From JBGPBY01 sp041481485 (lineage in GTDB: Bacteria; Acidobacteriota; Terriglobia; 20CM-2-55-15), in NCBI GenBank assembly GCA_041481485.1, contig JBGPBY010000491.1:1-5577 (forward strand): 5,577 bases of DNA, written 5' to 3'. Below the pieces are notes generated by a model. It saw only the letters and a program-made list of their open reading frames with translations, was not told where the DNA came from and made no database searches. This document shows, piece by piece, positions 1 through 5,577 of this stretch; positions within the stretch are counted from its first letter, which is position 1, and the number at the start of each line of letters is the position of its first letter. Position numbers and translations under genes: made by a program.

Positions 1-113
1 GCGCCGCGCCGCGAGCGTGGATCCCTTGGTCGCGCTCAGGCATGAATGACCGCGTCGTTCCGGGCGCGATGAAGACGCGCCTCCTCGGGCTCTTCGTCTG
101 CCTCGCGGCGTTC
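1..113. other. GC-rich segment unlike the rest of the window
   Basis: By hand count about 80 of the first 113 bases are G or C (71%), against roughly 50% in 181-360. Codons 72-113 in the permease-fragment frame nearly all end in G or C, and this stops around the GGT GTG TAT codons at 114-122. The segment contains the tail of a different permease gene. It may be a recombined or horizontally acquired piece, or a misassembly at a contig edge. Confidence 0.5.
2..49 (+). CDS. ABC transporter permease, extreme C-terminus (MacB/FtsX, ADOP type), partial
   Basis: Reading frame 2 from the window edge gives RRAASVDPLVALRHE and then a TGA stop at 47-49. This matches the usual end of MacB/FtsX-type permeases, where the last transmembrane helix is followed by 'RRAA.vDP..aLR.E'. 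It is especially typical of the long duplicated permeases (ADOP family) abundant in Acidobacteriota. Only the tail lies in the window, so length, substrate and partner ATPase cannot be judged. The family acts in the inner membrane as the membrane subunit of MacB-like exporters. The stop overlaps the first codons of the next reading frame by 8 bases. The stretch is very GC-rich, unlike the operon downstream. Confidence 0.75.
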   Translation, partial: RRAASVDPLVALRHE

Positions 114-458
114 GGTGTGTATGCCGCCACGGCTTATCGCACCCGCGAAATTGCCACGCTCCGTGTGTTGGGCTTTCAGCGCTCGAGCATTCTGGTTTCG
201 TTTTTCTTCGAATCGGTCTTGCTTGCCGTTTGTGGAGGTGTTGTTGGCTGTCTTCTTGCATTGCCGGTGAATGGCATCACGACAGGAACAACGAATTTCA
301 CTTCATTCTCGGAGGTTGTTTTTCAGTTTCAGATTACGCCAGGCCTGATGCTGGAGGGTATTATTTTTGCCGCAATCATGGGAGGTCTTGGTGGACTGCT
401 TCCGGGGATACGCGCGGCACTCACTCCCATTATCCGCGCGTTGCGGACTGAAATCTAA
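42..458 (+). CDS. FtsX-like ABC transporter permease, C-terminal fragment with a foreign N-terminus
   Basis: The 138-residue product carries the C-terminal end of a MacB/LolC-like FtsX permease. It has the cytoplasmic coupling motif TREIATLRVLGF (residues 34-45), a hydrophobic segment at about 50-76, a polar loop, a third segment at about 101-123, and the end 'PGIRAALTPIIRALRTEI'. Related permeases in such operons are about 390-400 residues, so the first helix and large periplasmic domain are missing. Residues 1 to about 28 do not look like the family. MKTRLLGLFVCLAAFGVYA resembles a signal peptide, or the 'LLGLFa.lA' helix of an ADOP permease, and its codons almost all end in G or C. The frame stays open to the window edge, but frame 2 is the real coding frame there. 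No clear ribosome site supports ATG 42 or ATG 69. It lies 12 bases before the adaptor gene, so it was originally the permease of this operon. It is probably non-functional or an assembly chimera. Confidence 0.7.
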   Translation: MNDRVVPGAMKTRLLGLFVCLAAFGVYAATAYRTREIATLRVLGFQRSSILVSFFFESVLLAVCGGVVGCLLALPVNGITTGTTNFTSFSEVVFQFQITPGLMLEGIIFAAIMGGLGGLLPGIRAALTPIIRALRTEI

Positions 459-470
459 AGTCACGGCAAT

Positions 471-1847
471 ATGGATCAAATGTCAACCGAGCTGAACAAG
501 CTCCGAATCGATAAGTCTCAGCGAACGGAACCCTCTGACGGCGGCGGCAAGGGCAAATGGATTGCCTTGTTGCTGTTGATTTTGCTGATTGGCGGGGGCA
601 TCGGAGGATACTCCTACTGGAACCGGACGAAGGCCATCGAGGTCGATATCGTTCATCCCAGAGTGGAATCCTCGACGGATTCCGCTGTTCTCGTCGCGAC
701 CGGTTACGTCGTGGCGCATCACAAAATTCAGGTCGGATCGAAGATTTCAGGCCGCGTGGCATGGATCGGTGTCGAAAAGGGCGACCATGTGGTCCGAGAT
801 CAGTTGATTGTCCGGCTCGAAGATCGCGAATATCGGGCCCAATATGATCAAACGACCGCAGCGTATGATTCTGCCGTAGCACGGCTGACACAGCTGGAGC
901 GCGGATCGCGGCCGGAGGAAATTGATCGTGCGAAAGCGGAAATGGATCGCGCGGAAGCGCAGATGCGTGCGGACGAATCCAATTACAGACGGGTGGAGAA
1001 TATCGTGAAGCAAGGTGTCGGTGCTCCGCAACTTCTCGATGACGCGAAGGGCCGCTATGATACGTCCCGCGCCGCGTTGGCTTCGGCAACGAAATCGTGG
1101 GAACTCATGCGTCAGGGGCCGCGAAAAGAAGAAATCGATAGCGCCCGATCCGAAGTTTCACGTGCCAAAGCGGCATCGGACTATGCCAAAACGATACTGG
1201 ATGCCGCGGAGATTCATGTCCCCATTGCCGGAACAATTCTGGAACGCAATGTCGAACAGGGCGAAATGGTAACAACGTCCTTTGTCGGAGCAGAGGGAGC
1301 CAAGGGATATGTGGTGACACTGGCGGACTTGAGTGATCTTCAGGTGGAACTGGATATCAATCAGAACGACTTCAACCGCATTGCTCCGAATCAACCTTGT
1401 ACTGCCGTTTCGGATGCGTATCCGGACCGGGTGTACAAGTGCAGCGTTGCCGAGATCGCACCGGAAGCGAATCGGCAGAAGGCGACGGTTCAGGTGAATG
1501 TGAAATTTCTGGCGCCGGACCAGTATGTAAAGCCTGAAATGAACGCAAGAGTGACATTTCTTACTGCCCTTACTGCAAAGTCCGGTGCGAAGAAAAAAGA
1601 GAAGTCGTCCGGATCAGCCGAAAAGGTATTTGTGGTTCCGAAGGCCGCAGTCCAAAACCGCGCGGACGGAAAAGTTCTGTTGGTTTTGTCGTCAGACAGC
1701 GCCGTTCTGTCCAAACCTGTAACTGTTAGCAGGGAAGTTGGCGGCGACGCCTATATAACATCAGGTATCGCGGGCAATGAGTCCATTATAATTGGAGACG
1801 TTTTGAAGCAGCTGAAGGTGGGAGATCACGTGGAAGTGCGCAAATGA
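471..1847 (+). CDS. periplasmic adaptor (membrane-fusion protein) of an ABC efflux system, MacA/HlyD/YbhG-like
   Basis: This 458-residue protein should link the inner-membrane transporter to an outer-membrane channel. A polar N-terminus is followed by one transmembrane anchor (about 30-50). The first lipoyl half-motif is at about 76-122 (ATGYVVAHHKIQVGSKISGRV). A long coiled-coil hairpin (about 120-245) contains a duplicated motif 71 residues apart, GSRPEEID at 145-152 and GPRKEEID at 216-223, as in YbhG-type adaptors. The second lipoyl half is at about 246-268 (HVPIAGTILERNVEQGEMV), the beta-barrel at about 285-365 and the membrane-proximal domain at about 385-458. A lysine/serine-rich linker at 370-384 joins the last two. 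The only cysteines are C310 and C324, in the beta-barrel. The gene begins 12 bases after the permease fragment. ATG 471 and ATG 480 are both possible starts, and neither has a strong Shine-Dalgarno sequence. The family is clear; the substrate is unknown. Confidence 0.9.
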   Translation: MDQMSTELNKLRIDKSQRTEPSDGGGKGKWIALLLLILLIGGGIGGYSYWNRTKAIEVDIVHPRVESSTDSAVLVATGYVVAHHKIQVGSKISGRVAWIGVEKGDHVVRDQLIVRLEDREYRAQYDQTTAAYDSAVARLTQLERGSRPEEIDRAKAEMDRAEAQMRADESNYRRVENIVKQGVGAPQLLDDAKGRYDTSRAALASATKSWELMRQGPRKEEIDSARSEVSRAKAASDYAKTILDAAEIHVPIAGTILERNVEQGEMVTTSFVGAEGAKGYVVTLADLSDLQVELDINQNDFNRIAPNQPCTAVSDAYPDRVYKCSVAEIAPEANRQKATVQVNVKFLAPDQYVKPEMNARVTFLTALTAKSGAKKKEKSSGSAEKVFVVPKAAVQNRADGKVLLVLSSDSAVLSKPVTVSREVGGDAYITSGIAGNESIIIGDVLKQLKVGDHVEVRK

Positions 1848-2530
1848 CGGGAGTGGACATCGTTGACGTCACCAAGAAATTCCGGAAGGAGACCACGGAA
1901 GTGGTGGCCTTGACCAGGACGGCATTGACCATTGGGCCGGGGAGTTTTGTATGTCTGATGGGACCTTCAGGCTCTGGCAAATCGACGTTGCTGAATCTGA
2001 TCGCAGGAATCGACCGTCCCACCAGCGGGGACGTCATGGTTGACGGAAAGAACATCGTGAAACTCTCGGAGAGTTCGCTGGCCGCATGGAGGAACCATAC
2101 AATCGGCTTTATCTTTCAAACCTTCAACCTGATTCCTGTCCTCACGGCTTTTGAAAATGTGGAACTGCCGCTTCTGCTGACCAAACTTTCACGATCGGAG
2201 CGGCGGACTCACGTTGAAACGGCATTGCGGCTGGTTGGACTTGGAGACCGGATGACGCATTTCCCGCGTCAGCTTTCCGGCGGTCAGGAACAGCGTGTGG
2301 CCATTGCCCGAGCCATCGTTACGGATCCCGCTCTGATACTCGCAGACGAACCGACAGGCGATCTGGATGCGCAGTCTGCCGATGAAATTCTGGCCATCCT
2401 CGAGAAACTGAACAAGGAATTCAAGAAAACCGTCGTTATGGTGACGCATGACCCGCGCGCCGCTCGCCATGCCAATGTGATTCGCCATCTCGACAAAGGC
2501 GTCCTCCTTCCGGAAGGAGTATCCGTATGA
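1844..2530 (+). CDS. ABC transporter ATP-binding protein, LolD/MacB type
   Basis: The 228-residue ATPase is a normal full length for the LolD/MacB/FtsE class, and all nucleotide-binding motifs are intact. Walker A is GPSGSGKST (40-48) and the Q-loop glutamine is Q92 (FIFQTFNLIP). The signature is LSGGQEQR (144-151). Walker B is LILADEP with catalytic E169, followed by the D-loop TGDLDAQSA, and the H-loop is H202 (MVTHDP). The FQ.FNLIP and 'ENVELPL' segments are typical of ATPases pairing with FtsX-fold permeases, which use ATP as a mechanotransmission motor rather than forming a classic channel. ATG 1844 overlaps the adaptor stop as ATGA, and a weak GGAAG (1832-1836) lies 7 bases upstream, so translational coupling is expected. 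Its natural partner is the permease whose C-terminal part lies at 42-458. Confidence 0.93.
   Translation: MTGVDIVDVTKKFRKETTEVVALTRTALTIGPGSFVCLMGPSGSGKSTLLNLIAGIDRPTSGDVMVDGKNIVKLSESSLAAWRNHTIGFIFQTFNLIPVLTAFENVELPLLLTKLSRSERRTHVETALRLVGLGDRMTHFPRQLSGGQEQRVAIARAIVTDPALILADEPTGDLDAQSADEILAILEKLNKEFKKTVVMVTHDPRAARHANVIRHLDKGVLLPEGVSV
2512..2519 (+). promoter_or_regulatory. strong Shine-Dalgarno sequence of the DsbA-like gene
   Basis: GGAAGGAG lies inside the end of the ATPase gene, and its AGGAG core is 7 bases before ATG 2527. It is the best ribosome-binding site in the window. It fixes the start of the downstream gene and suggests that the DsbA-like protein can be translated well in addition to coupling through the ATGA overlap. 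Confidence 0.8.
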
Positions 2531-3570
2531 AGCAAAATTTGATTTTTGTCCTGATGATTTCATTCACACTGCCAGGATTTGTTTTTGGCCAGGCCAATTC
2601 AAAGCCTCTTGCGGTCGTCAACGGGGAAACCATAACGGAAAGCGATGTTCAGAAGGAGGCGGCGGATGAGTTGGAGAAGCTCGATGCGAAGCGCCTCCAG
2701 TTTGAAACCGGCTGGCAACGCGAGCGCCAGAACGCAATCGGAAATCAGTTGAACGAAATGATCGAAGATCGTGTGCTGACGGCCGAAGCCAAAAAGCGCG
2801 GCCTTACCACGGACAAACTTGTAGCCGAAGACGTGGAGTCGAAGGTGAAAAAGCCAACCGATGACGACGTGGTGAAGTTCTACGAACAGAACAAGTCACG
2901 AATCAACGGAAGTTTGGCCGAAACAGCGAAGGATATTCAGGAATACCTCTTTGAACAGGAGCGCGACCGCCTGTTTGCCAGCTACGTGGACGGGCTGAAA
3001 AAAACTTACAAGGTGACGTCCTATTACGATCCACCACGGACCACTGTTGCCACTCAGGGATTTCCTTCGAGGGGGCCGGCAAACGCAACGGTGACGATTG
3101 TCGAGTTTTCCGATTTTGAGTGTCCCTTCTGCGGTGGTCTTTATCCCACTTTGAAGGAAATCGAATCGAAATATAAGGATAAGATTCGGATAGTCTATCG
3201 CCAGTTTCCTTTGACCTCGATTCATCCTCACGCGCAAAAGGCCGCAGAGGCAGCCCTGTGCGCCAATGACCAGGACAAATTCTGGCAGATGCATGATGCG
3301 ATGTTCACGGATCAAAGGAATCTTGAGGTGACGGATCTAAAGGCAAAAGCAGAGAAGCTGTCGTTGAATACCGCAACATTCAATACCTGCCTGGATTCCA
3401 ATAAATACGCTGGAGCGATTCGAAGCGAGATTATCGAAGGTTCAAAGGTTGGGGTCAGCGGCACGCCGGCGATGTTCATCAATGGAAGGTTCCTGTCCGG
3501 CAATCAGCCGTATGACGACATTGCCAAGGTCATCGACGACGAACTCACCCGTGCGGCGGCAAAGCCGTAG
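2527..3570 (+). CDS. secreted DsbA-like thiol oxidoreductase with an N-terminal SurA-N-like chaperone domain
   Basis: The 347-residue protein has a signal peptide (about 1-21, ending FVFGQA). Residues about 25-165 resemble the N-terminal domain of SurA/PrsA-type folding factors: LAVVNGETITESDV, then helices with 'NQLNEMIEDRVLTAEAKKRG'. No parvulin peptidyl-prolyl isomerase domain follows. Residues about 180-347 form a DsbA/Thioredoxin_4 domain with active site CPFC (C199, C202) after VTIVEFSDFE and the cis-proline motif GTPAMFING (T313-P314). A further cysteine pair, C245 (ALCAND) and C288 (TCLDS), is often seen in this subfamily and may form a structural disulfide. It is expected to introduce disulfides into exported proteins, with the N-terminal domain holding the substrate. 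It is the last gene of the operon: its ATG overlaps the ATPase stop as ATGA and has a strong ribosome site. No DsbB-like partner is visible in the window. The pairing with an exporter suggests, but does not prove, that it matures exporter parts or cargo. Confidence 0.9.
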   Translation: MKQNLIFVLMISFTLPGFVFGQANSKPLAVVNGETITESDVQKEAADELEKLDAKRLQFETGWQRERQNAIGNQLNEMIEDRVLTAEAKKRGLTTDKLVAEDVESKVKKPTDDDVVKFYEQNKSRINGSLAETAKDIQEYLFEQERDRLFASYVDGLKKTYKVTSYYDPPRTTVATQGFPSRGPANATVTIVEFSDFECPFCGGLYPTLKEIESKYKDKIRIVYRQFPLTSIHPHAQKAAEAALCANDQDKFWQMHDAMFTDQRNLEVTDLKAKAEKLSLNTATFNTCLDSNKYAGAIRSEIIEGSKVGVSGTPAMFINGRFLSGNQPYDDIAKVIDDELTRAAAKP

Positions 3571-3579
3571 CTGAAGGTT

Positions 3580-3669
3580 CCCCGCTAGGGGCGGTCTATG
3601 ACCGCCCGCAATCTGTGGGACTGCAGCCCTCTAAATTGTGGGCGGTCATAGACCGCCCATACAGTGGGG
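3580..3669. repeat. REPIN-like palindromic repeat, copy 1 (degenerate)
   Basis: This 90-bp element starts 9 bases after the DsbA-like stop, in the space between convergent genes. It contains two hairpin units, GGGCGGTC-TAT-GACCGCCC at 3589-3607 and GGGCGGTC-ATA-GACCGCCC at 3640-3658, each with an 8-bp stem. They are inverted relative to each other, so the whole element can also fold as one long hairpin around CTGCAG (3621-3626). The outer ends are CCCC and GGGG. Compared with the copy at 5481-5572 it has a 2-base gap in the left end and altered GTAG tetranucleotides in both arms (CTAG on the left, GTAT on the right strand), so it looks like the older copy. It could slow transcription from either side, but no T-run follows, so it is not a classic intrinsic terminator. 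Confidence 0.85.
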
Positions 3670-3730
3670 GACCGCATTCATTCACAGATTCATAGACCGT
3701 AGAGAATGTCCCGGTTGAGGAAGGCCTTAC
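3670..3730. other. convergent intergenic remainder with a possible repeat fragment
   Basis: These 61 bases separate repeat copy 1 from the end of the minus-strand gene. TCATAGACCG at 3690-3699 matches the core of the palindromic repeat but lacks a partner arm. It may be a decayed third unit or chance. No gene, T-rich terminator or promoter is evident. Confidence 0.3.
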
Positions 3731-5437
3731 TTACCGCTTCGTCTCTATCAGCGGAATCTGAACTTTCAAATTCGATTCCGGCACCACACTGATCGCCACA
3801 CCTCGATCCTCATACTTCGCGAGGTACTCCGGATTCATTTCGGCATATGTGGGAATCTTGTCCAAGGCGAATAGCTTGTATTCCCCGGGAGGGATCTGTT
3901 CTATCGGAACATAGCGCGATGCCGAAGCATCATATGGCGATCTGCGAAAGAGCAGTGGATTGTTACGCCGCTCCCTCGATGGTACCAACGCAACGAAGGC
4001 CCCTTTCACCGGCCGCTGCATCTCATCGAGCACTTCAGTTTGAATCGTTCCGCAACGGCTACTGACAATGATGTTGAGAGGGGAACTGCTTTCCTCGATG
4101 GAAAATCCGTTATCGTAAACGGTTCTGCCGTCCTGTTGAATATCGAGGATGCATTTGTCTGTTGCCGTGAGAGTCAGGCTGTAACGTCCTTCATGCACCT
4201 GCTGAAGGACGAACGTTCCATCGGCGTTCGATGTCGCGCCGCCAGGCGCGCGGGAGAGCGATGCCGCGATGTCGCGGGCACGTGAGACGATGGTTGTGCG
4301 AAGCGGCATTCCGTCTTCGAGCGTGATACGGCCATTCAGGCTGGCAGCAGGCTGCATCACAATCGCCACGTTTTCGAGGTCCTGTGATCCTGGGTACACG
4401 GACACGTGCCCCATGTAAACCTTCATTTGATCATTGTCATAGTAAACCGCATACAACTCGTAATTGCCTTGCGGGACCGCTCGAATCTCGAAAGCGCCTG
4501 AAACACGATCCGCCGTGCTGGTCCGCTGATTGGTCCGGGAAATTGCGCCAGCGTCGTCGAGTATTCTCGAGCTACCGGGAAGTAAATAAAATTGAACAAC
4601 AGCCTGGACACTGCGGGCATACCCCGACACGGTTCCCAATATCCTGACGCCTCCGATAGACGGAATGCTGAAGTTGGCGTCCGGCGATTCGCTCTTCTCA
4701 TTGACGACGATAGGAACGGCAGCGGAAACTTCGGAGACTCCCGGAAAGTAGATACGAGAAGGTTCCCCGGAATTACTCTCATTAATCCGCCGCTCCGCGC
4801 GCACATAGAATTCGCCGGGGCGGAGACCATAGAGCCGGAAATAGCCGCGATCATCCGACAGTACCGTTCCTCCTGCGGGCCGCAACATTCGGTAACCATC
4901 TTCATAGTTCACAGCCAGAGCCGTTAGCGTCGCATTGGCCAGAGGCATTCCCATGGGATCGGTGAGGCGGCCGCTGATCACACCGCCGGCGGTGAGAAAG
5001 AACGCGAATCCCGTAATTCGCTGTTGTGGGGCAACGTCGACCACTACGCTTGCCGACGATAACGGTGTGGGCATCAGAACTTTTTCGACTTCAAGCTGGG
5101 CCTTCAGGTTATCGACGACAGACTTCTCCGGCGCCGGAGTTCCCACCGGAGGCGTGGAGAATCCGGATCGCTGCCACTGCATTCGATATCGTCCGGGTTT
5201 GATGTCAGTGAGGTTGAATCTCCCGCGAAGATCCGTGTAAGTCTGGAGGGTGTTCAATCCCGGGGGACCGCCCGCCGTGTTGATGGGCGTCATGATGATC
5301 TGAACGGCATCAATCGGCTGGTCCGTTCCCGCCTGGATCACAATGCCGGACATGCTCCCGTTGACGTCCTCAGGGCGGAGCGTGGCCTGGAAAAGCGCAA
5401 GGCATAACGCAGGAGCAATCAACGATTTCATTGCCAT
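3731..5437 (-). CDS. secreted protein with tandem carboxypeptidase-regulatory (CnaB-like) domains
   Basis: Starting at ATG 5437 the protein has 568 residues: a hydrophobic N-terminus (SLIAPALCLALFQA) and then a chain of beta-sandwich domains of the carboxypeptidase-regulatory/CnaB type. The recurring pattern is 'G.v.d..g.P...a.v......TD.rG.F.l..l.PG.Y...a'. Units lie at about 27-90 (TDLRGRFNLTDIKPGRYRM), 150-215 (SDDRGYFRLYGLRPGEFYV), 263-349 (divergent; FEIRAVPQGNYELYA), 365-422 (NADGTFVLQQVHEGRYSL) and 461-525 (IEQIPPGEYKLFA). The end 'YEDRG..ISVVPESNLKVQIPLI' is typical of acidobacterial members. C429 and C462 are the only cysteines after the signal region. No enzyme active site, TonB or barrel domain is seen, so the function is unknown; binding or scaffolding at the cell surface is likely. 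The frame stays open upstream to 5536, but those 33 codons run into the repeat. ATG 5437 has GGGG 8 bases upstream, and ATG 5431 is an alternative. Confidence 0.85.
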   Translation of the reverse strand: MAMKSLIAPALCLALFQATLRPEDVNGSMSGIVIQAGTDQPIDAVQIIMTPINTAGGPPGLNTLQTYTDLRGRFNLTDIKPGRYRMQWQRSGFSTPPVGTPAPEKSVVDNLKAQLEVEKVLMPTPLSSASVVVDVAPQQRITGFAFFLTAGGVISGRLTDPMGMPLANATLTALAVNYEDGYRMLRPAGGTVLSDDRGYFRLYGLRPGEFYVRAERRINESNSGEPSRIYFPGVSEVSAAVPIVVNEKSESPDANFSIPSIGGVRILGTVSGYARSVQAVVQFYLLPGSSRILDDAGAISRTNQRTSTADRVSGAFEIRAVPQGNYELYAVYYDNDQMKVYMGHVSVYPGSQDLENVAIVMQPAASLNGRITLEDGMPLRTTIVSRARDIAASLSRAPGGATSNADGTFVLQQVHEGRYSLTLTATDKCILDIQQDGRTVYDNGFSIEESSSPLNIIVSSRCGTIQTEVLDEMQRPVKGAFVALVPSRERRNNPLLFRRSPYDASASRYVPIEQIPPGEYKLFALDKIPTYAEMNPEYLAKYEDRGVAISVVPESNLKVQIPLIETKR

Positions 5438-5480
5438 GTACTTTACCCCAAAGTGCACGCAATTCTCGACTGCTCGCGGT
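5438..5480 (-). promoter_or_regulatory. leader of the minus-strand secreted-protein gene
   Basis: This 43-base stretch separates repeat copy 2 from ATG 5437. Read on the minus strand it holds GGGG (5449-5446) 8 bases before the start, a weak Shine-Dalgarno-like site. No convincing -10/-35 pair is visible, so the promoter may lie inside or beyond the repeat. Confidence 0.35.
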
Positions 5481-5572
5481 CCCCACTGTAGGGGCGGTCT
5501 ATGACAGCCCACAATTTGGAGGATTGCAATCGTCACAATTGCGGGCGGTCATAGACCGCCCCTACAGTGGGG
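5481..5572. repeat. REPIN-like palindromic repeat, copy 2 (well preserved)
   Basis: This 92-bp element has perfect 24-bp inverted ends (5481-5504 and 5549-5572) and is symmetric around the perfect 10-bp palindrome GATTGCAATC at 5522-5531, which sits exactly at its centre. Each arm, read inward, is CCCCACT, then GTAG, then the hairpin GGGCGGTC-TAT-GACCGCCC. The left hairpin has one stem mismatch (GACAGCCC) and the right one (5543-5561) is perfect. GTAG followed by a short palindrome is the hallmark of REP sequences, and two in inverted orientation form a REPIN/BIME-type unit, which RAYT (TnpA_REP) transposases mobilise in other bacteria. No such transposase gene lies in the window. No direct target duplication is visible at the flanks. 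Confidence 0.85.
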
Positions 5573-5577
5573 AATCC

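Noticed and set aside
1..49. Extending the permease fragment upstream in its own frame to the window edge
   Set aside because: The frame is open (giving AAPRAWIPWSRSG before ATG 42), but frame 2 in the same bases gives the canonical permease ending, so the upstream extension is not coding.
430..1089. 219-codon open frame on the minus strand
   Set aside because: It lies opposite the well-supported adaptor gene. Its translation is rich in R, P, S and H with no domain pattern, which is typical of an antisense shadow.
3580..3669. Intrinsic (Rho-independent) terminator after the operon
   Set aside because: Strong GC-rich hairpins exist but no T-run follows either one. They are explained by the repeated element, although some termination effect remains possible.
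4423..4905. 160-codon open frame on the minus strand and several plus-strand frames inside 3847-5240
   Set aside because: All overlap the clear multi-domain secreted-protein gene and show no recognisable motif, signal or ribosome site.
5481..5511. Promoter on the minus strand within repeat copy 2 (TTGTGG, 18-base gap, TACAGT)
   Set aside because: The match to consensus is weak (about 3/6 and 4/6) and falls in bases fixed by the repeat's own symmetry, so it cannot be told from chance.
3580..5572. CRISPR-like or composite transposon arrangement formed by the two repeats
   Set aside because: There are only two palindromic copies 1.8 kb apart, no spacers, no cas or transposase gene, and no visible target-site duplications.

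Overview
The window most likely comes from an Acidobacteriota genome, perhaps Solibacteres/Bryobacterales-like, possibly metagenome-derived. Three features support this: an ABC permease tail of the acidobacterial duplicated-permease (ADOP) type, a large secreted protein built from carboxypeptidase-regulatory (CnaB-like) domains, and an ABC-export operon closed by a SurA-N/DsbA-type thiol oxidoreductase. The taxonomic call rests on protein style and was not searched.

Layout. Bases 2-49 are the last 15 codons of a MacB/FtsX-type permease. Overlapping it, 42-458 encodes only the C-terminal part of a second FtsX-like permease. There is a sharp composition break near 113-126 (about 71% G+C before, about 50% from 181 on, hand counted). 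Bases 471-3570 hold three tightly packed plus-strand genes: a MacA/HlyD-like membrane-fusion adaptor, a LolD/MacB-type ATPase and a secreted DsbA-like protein. Each of the last two starts inside an ATGA overlap with the gene before it. Bases 3571-3730 are a convergent intergenic region holding a 90-bp palindromic repeat. Bases 3731-5437 (minus strand) encode a secreted multi-domain protein. A second, better-preserved 92-bp copy of the repeat lies upstream of it at 5481-5572.

How it fits together. Permease, adaptor and ATPase are the parts of a MacAB/LolCDE-like export machine in the cell envelope. The DsbA-like protein is translationally coupled to them and probably works in the same compartment. 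The adaptor has exactly two cysteines, placed opposite each other across a predicted beta-hairpin, so it is a plausible substrate. As it stands the permease is missing its N-terminal part, so the transporter is either broken here or the window's left end is chimeric.

The most interesting items are the chimeric permease junction and the pair of REPIN-like elements. Each element is two GTAG-plus-hairpin units in inverted orientation with a conserved palindromic centre. I see no tRNA, rRNA, CRISPR array or defence system.
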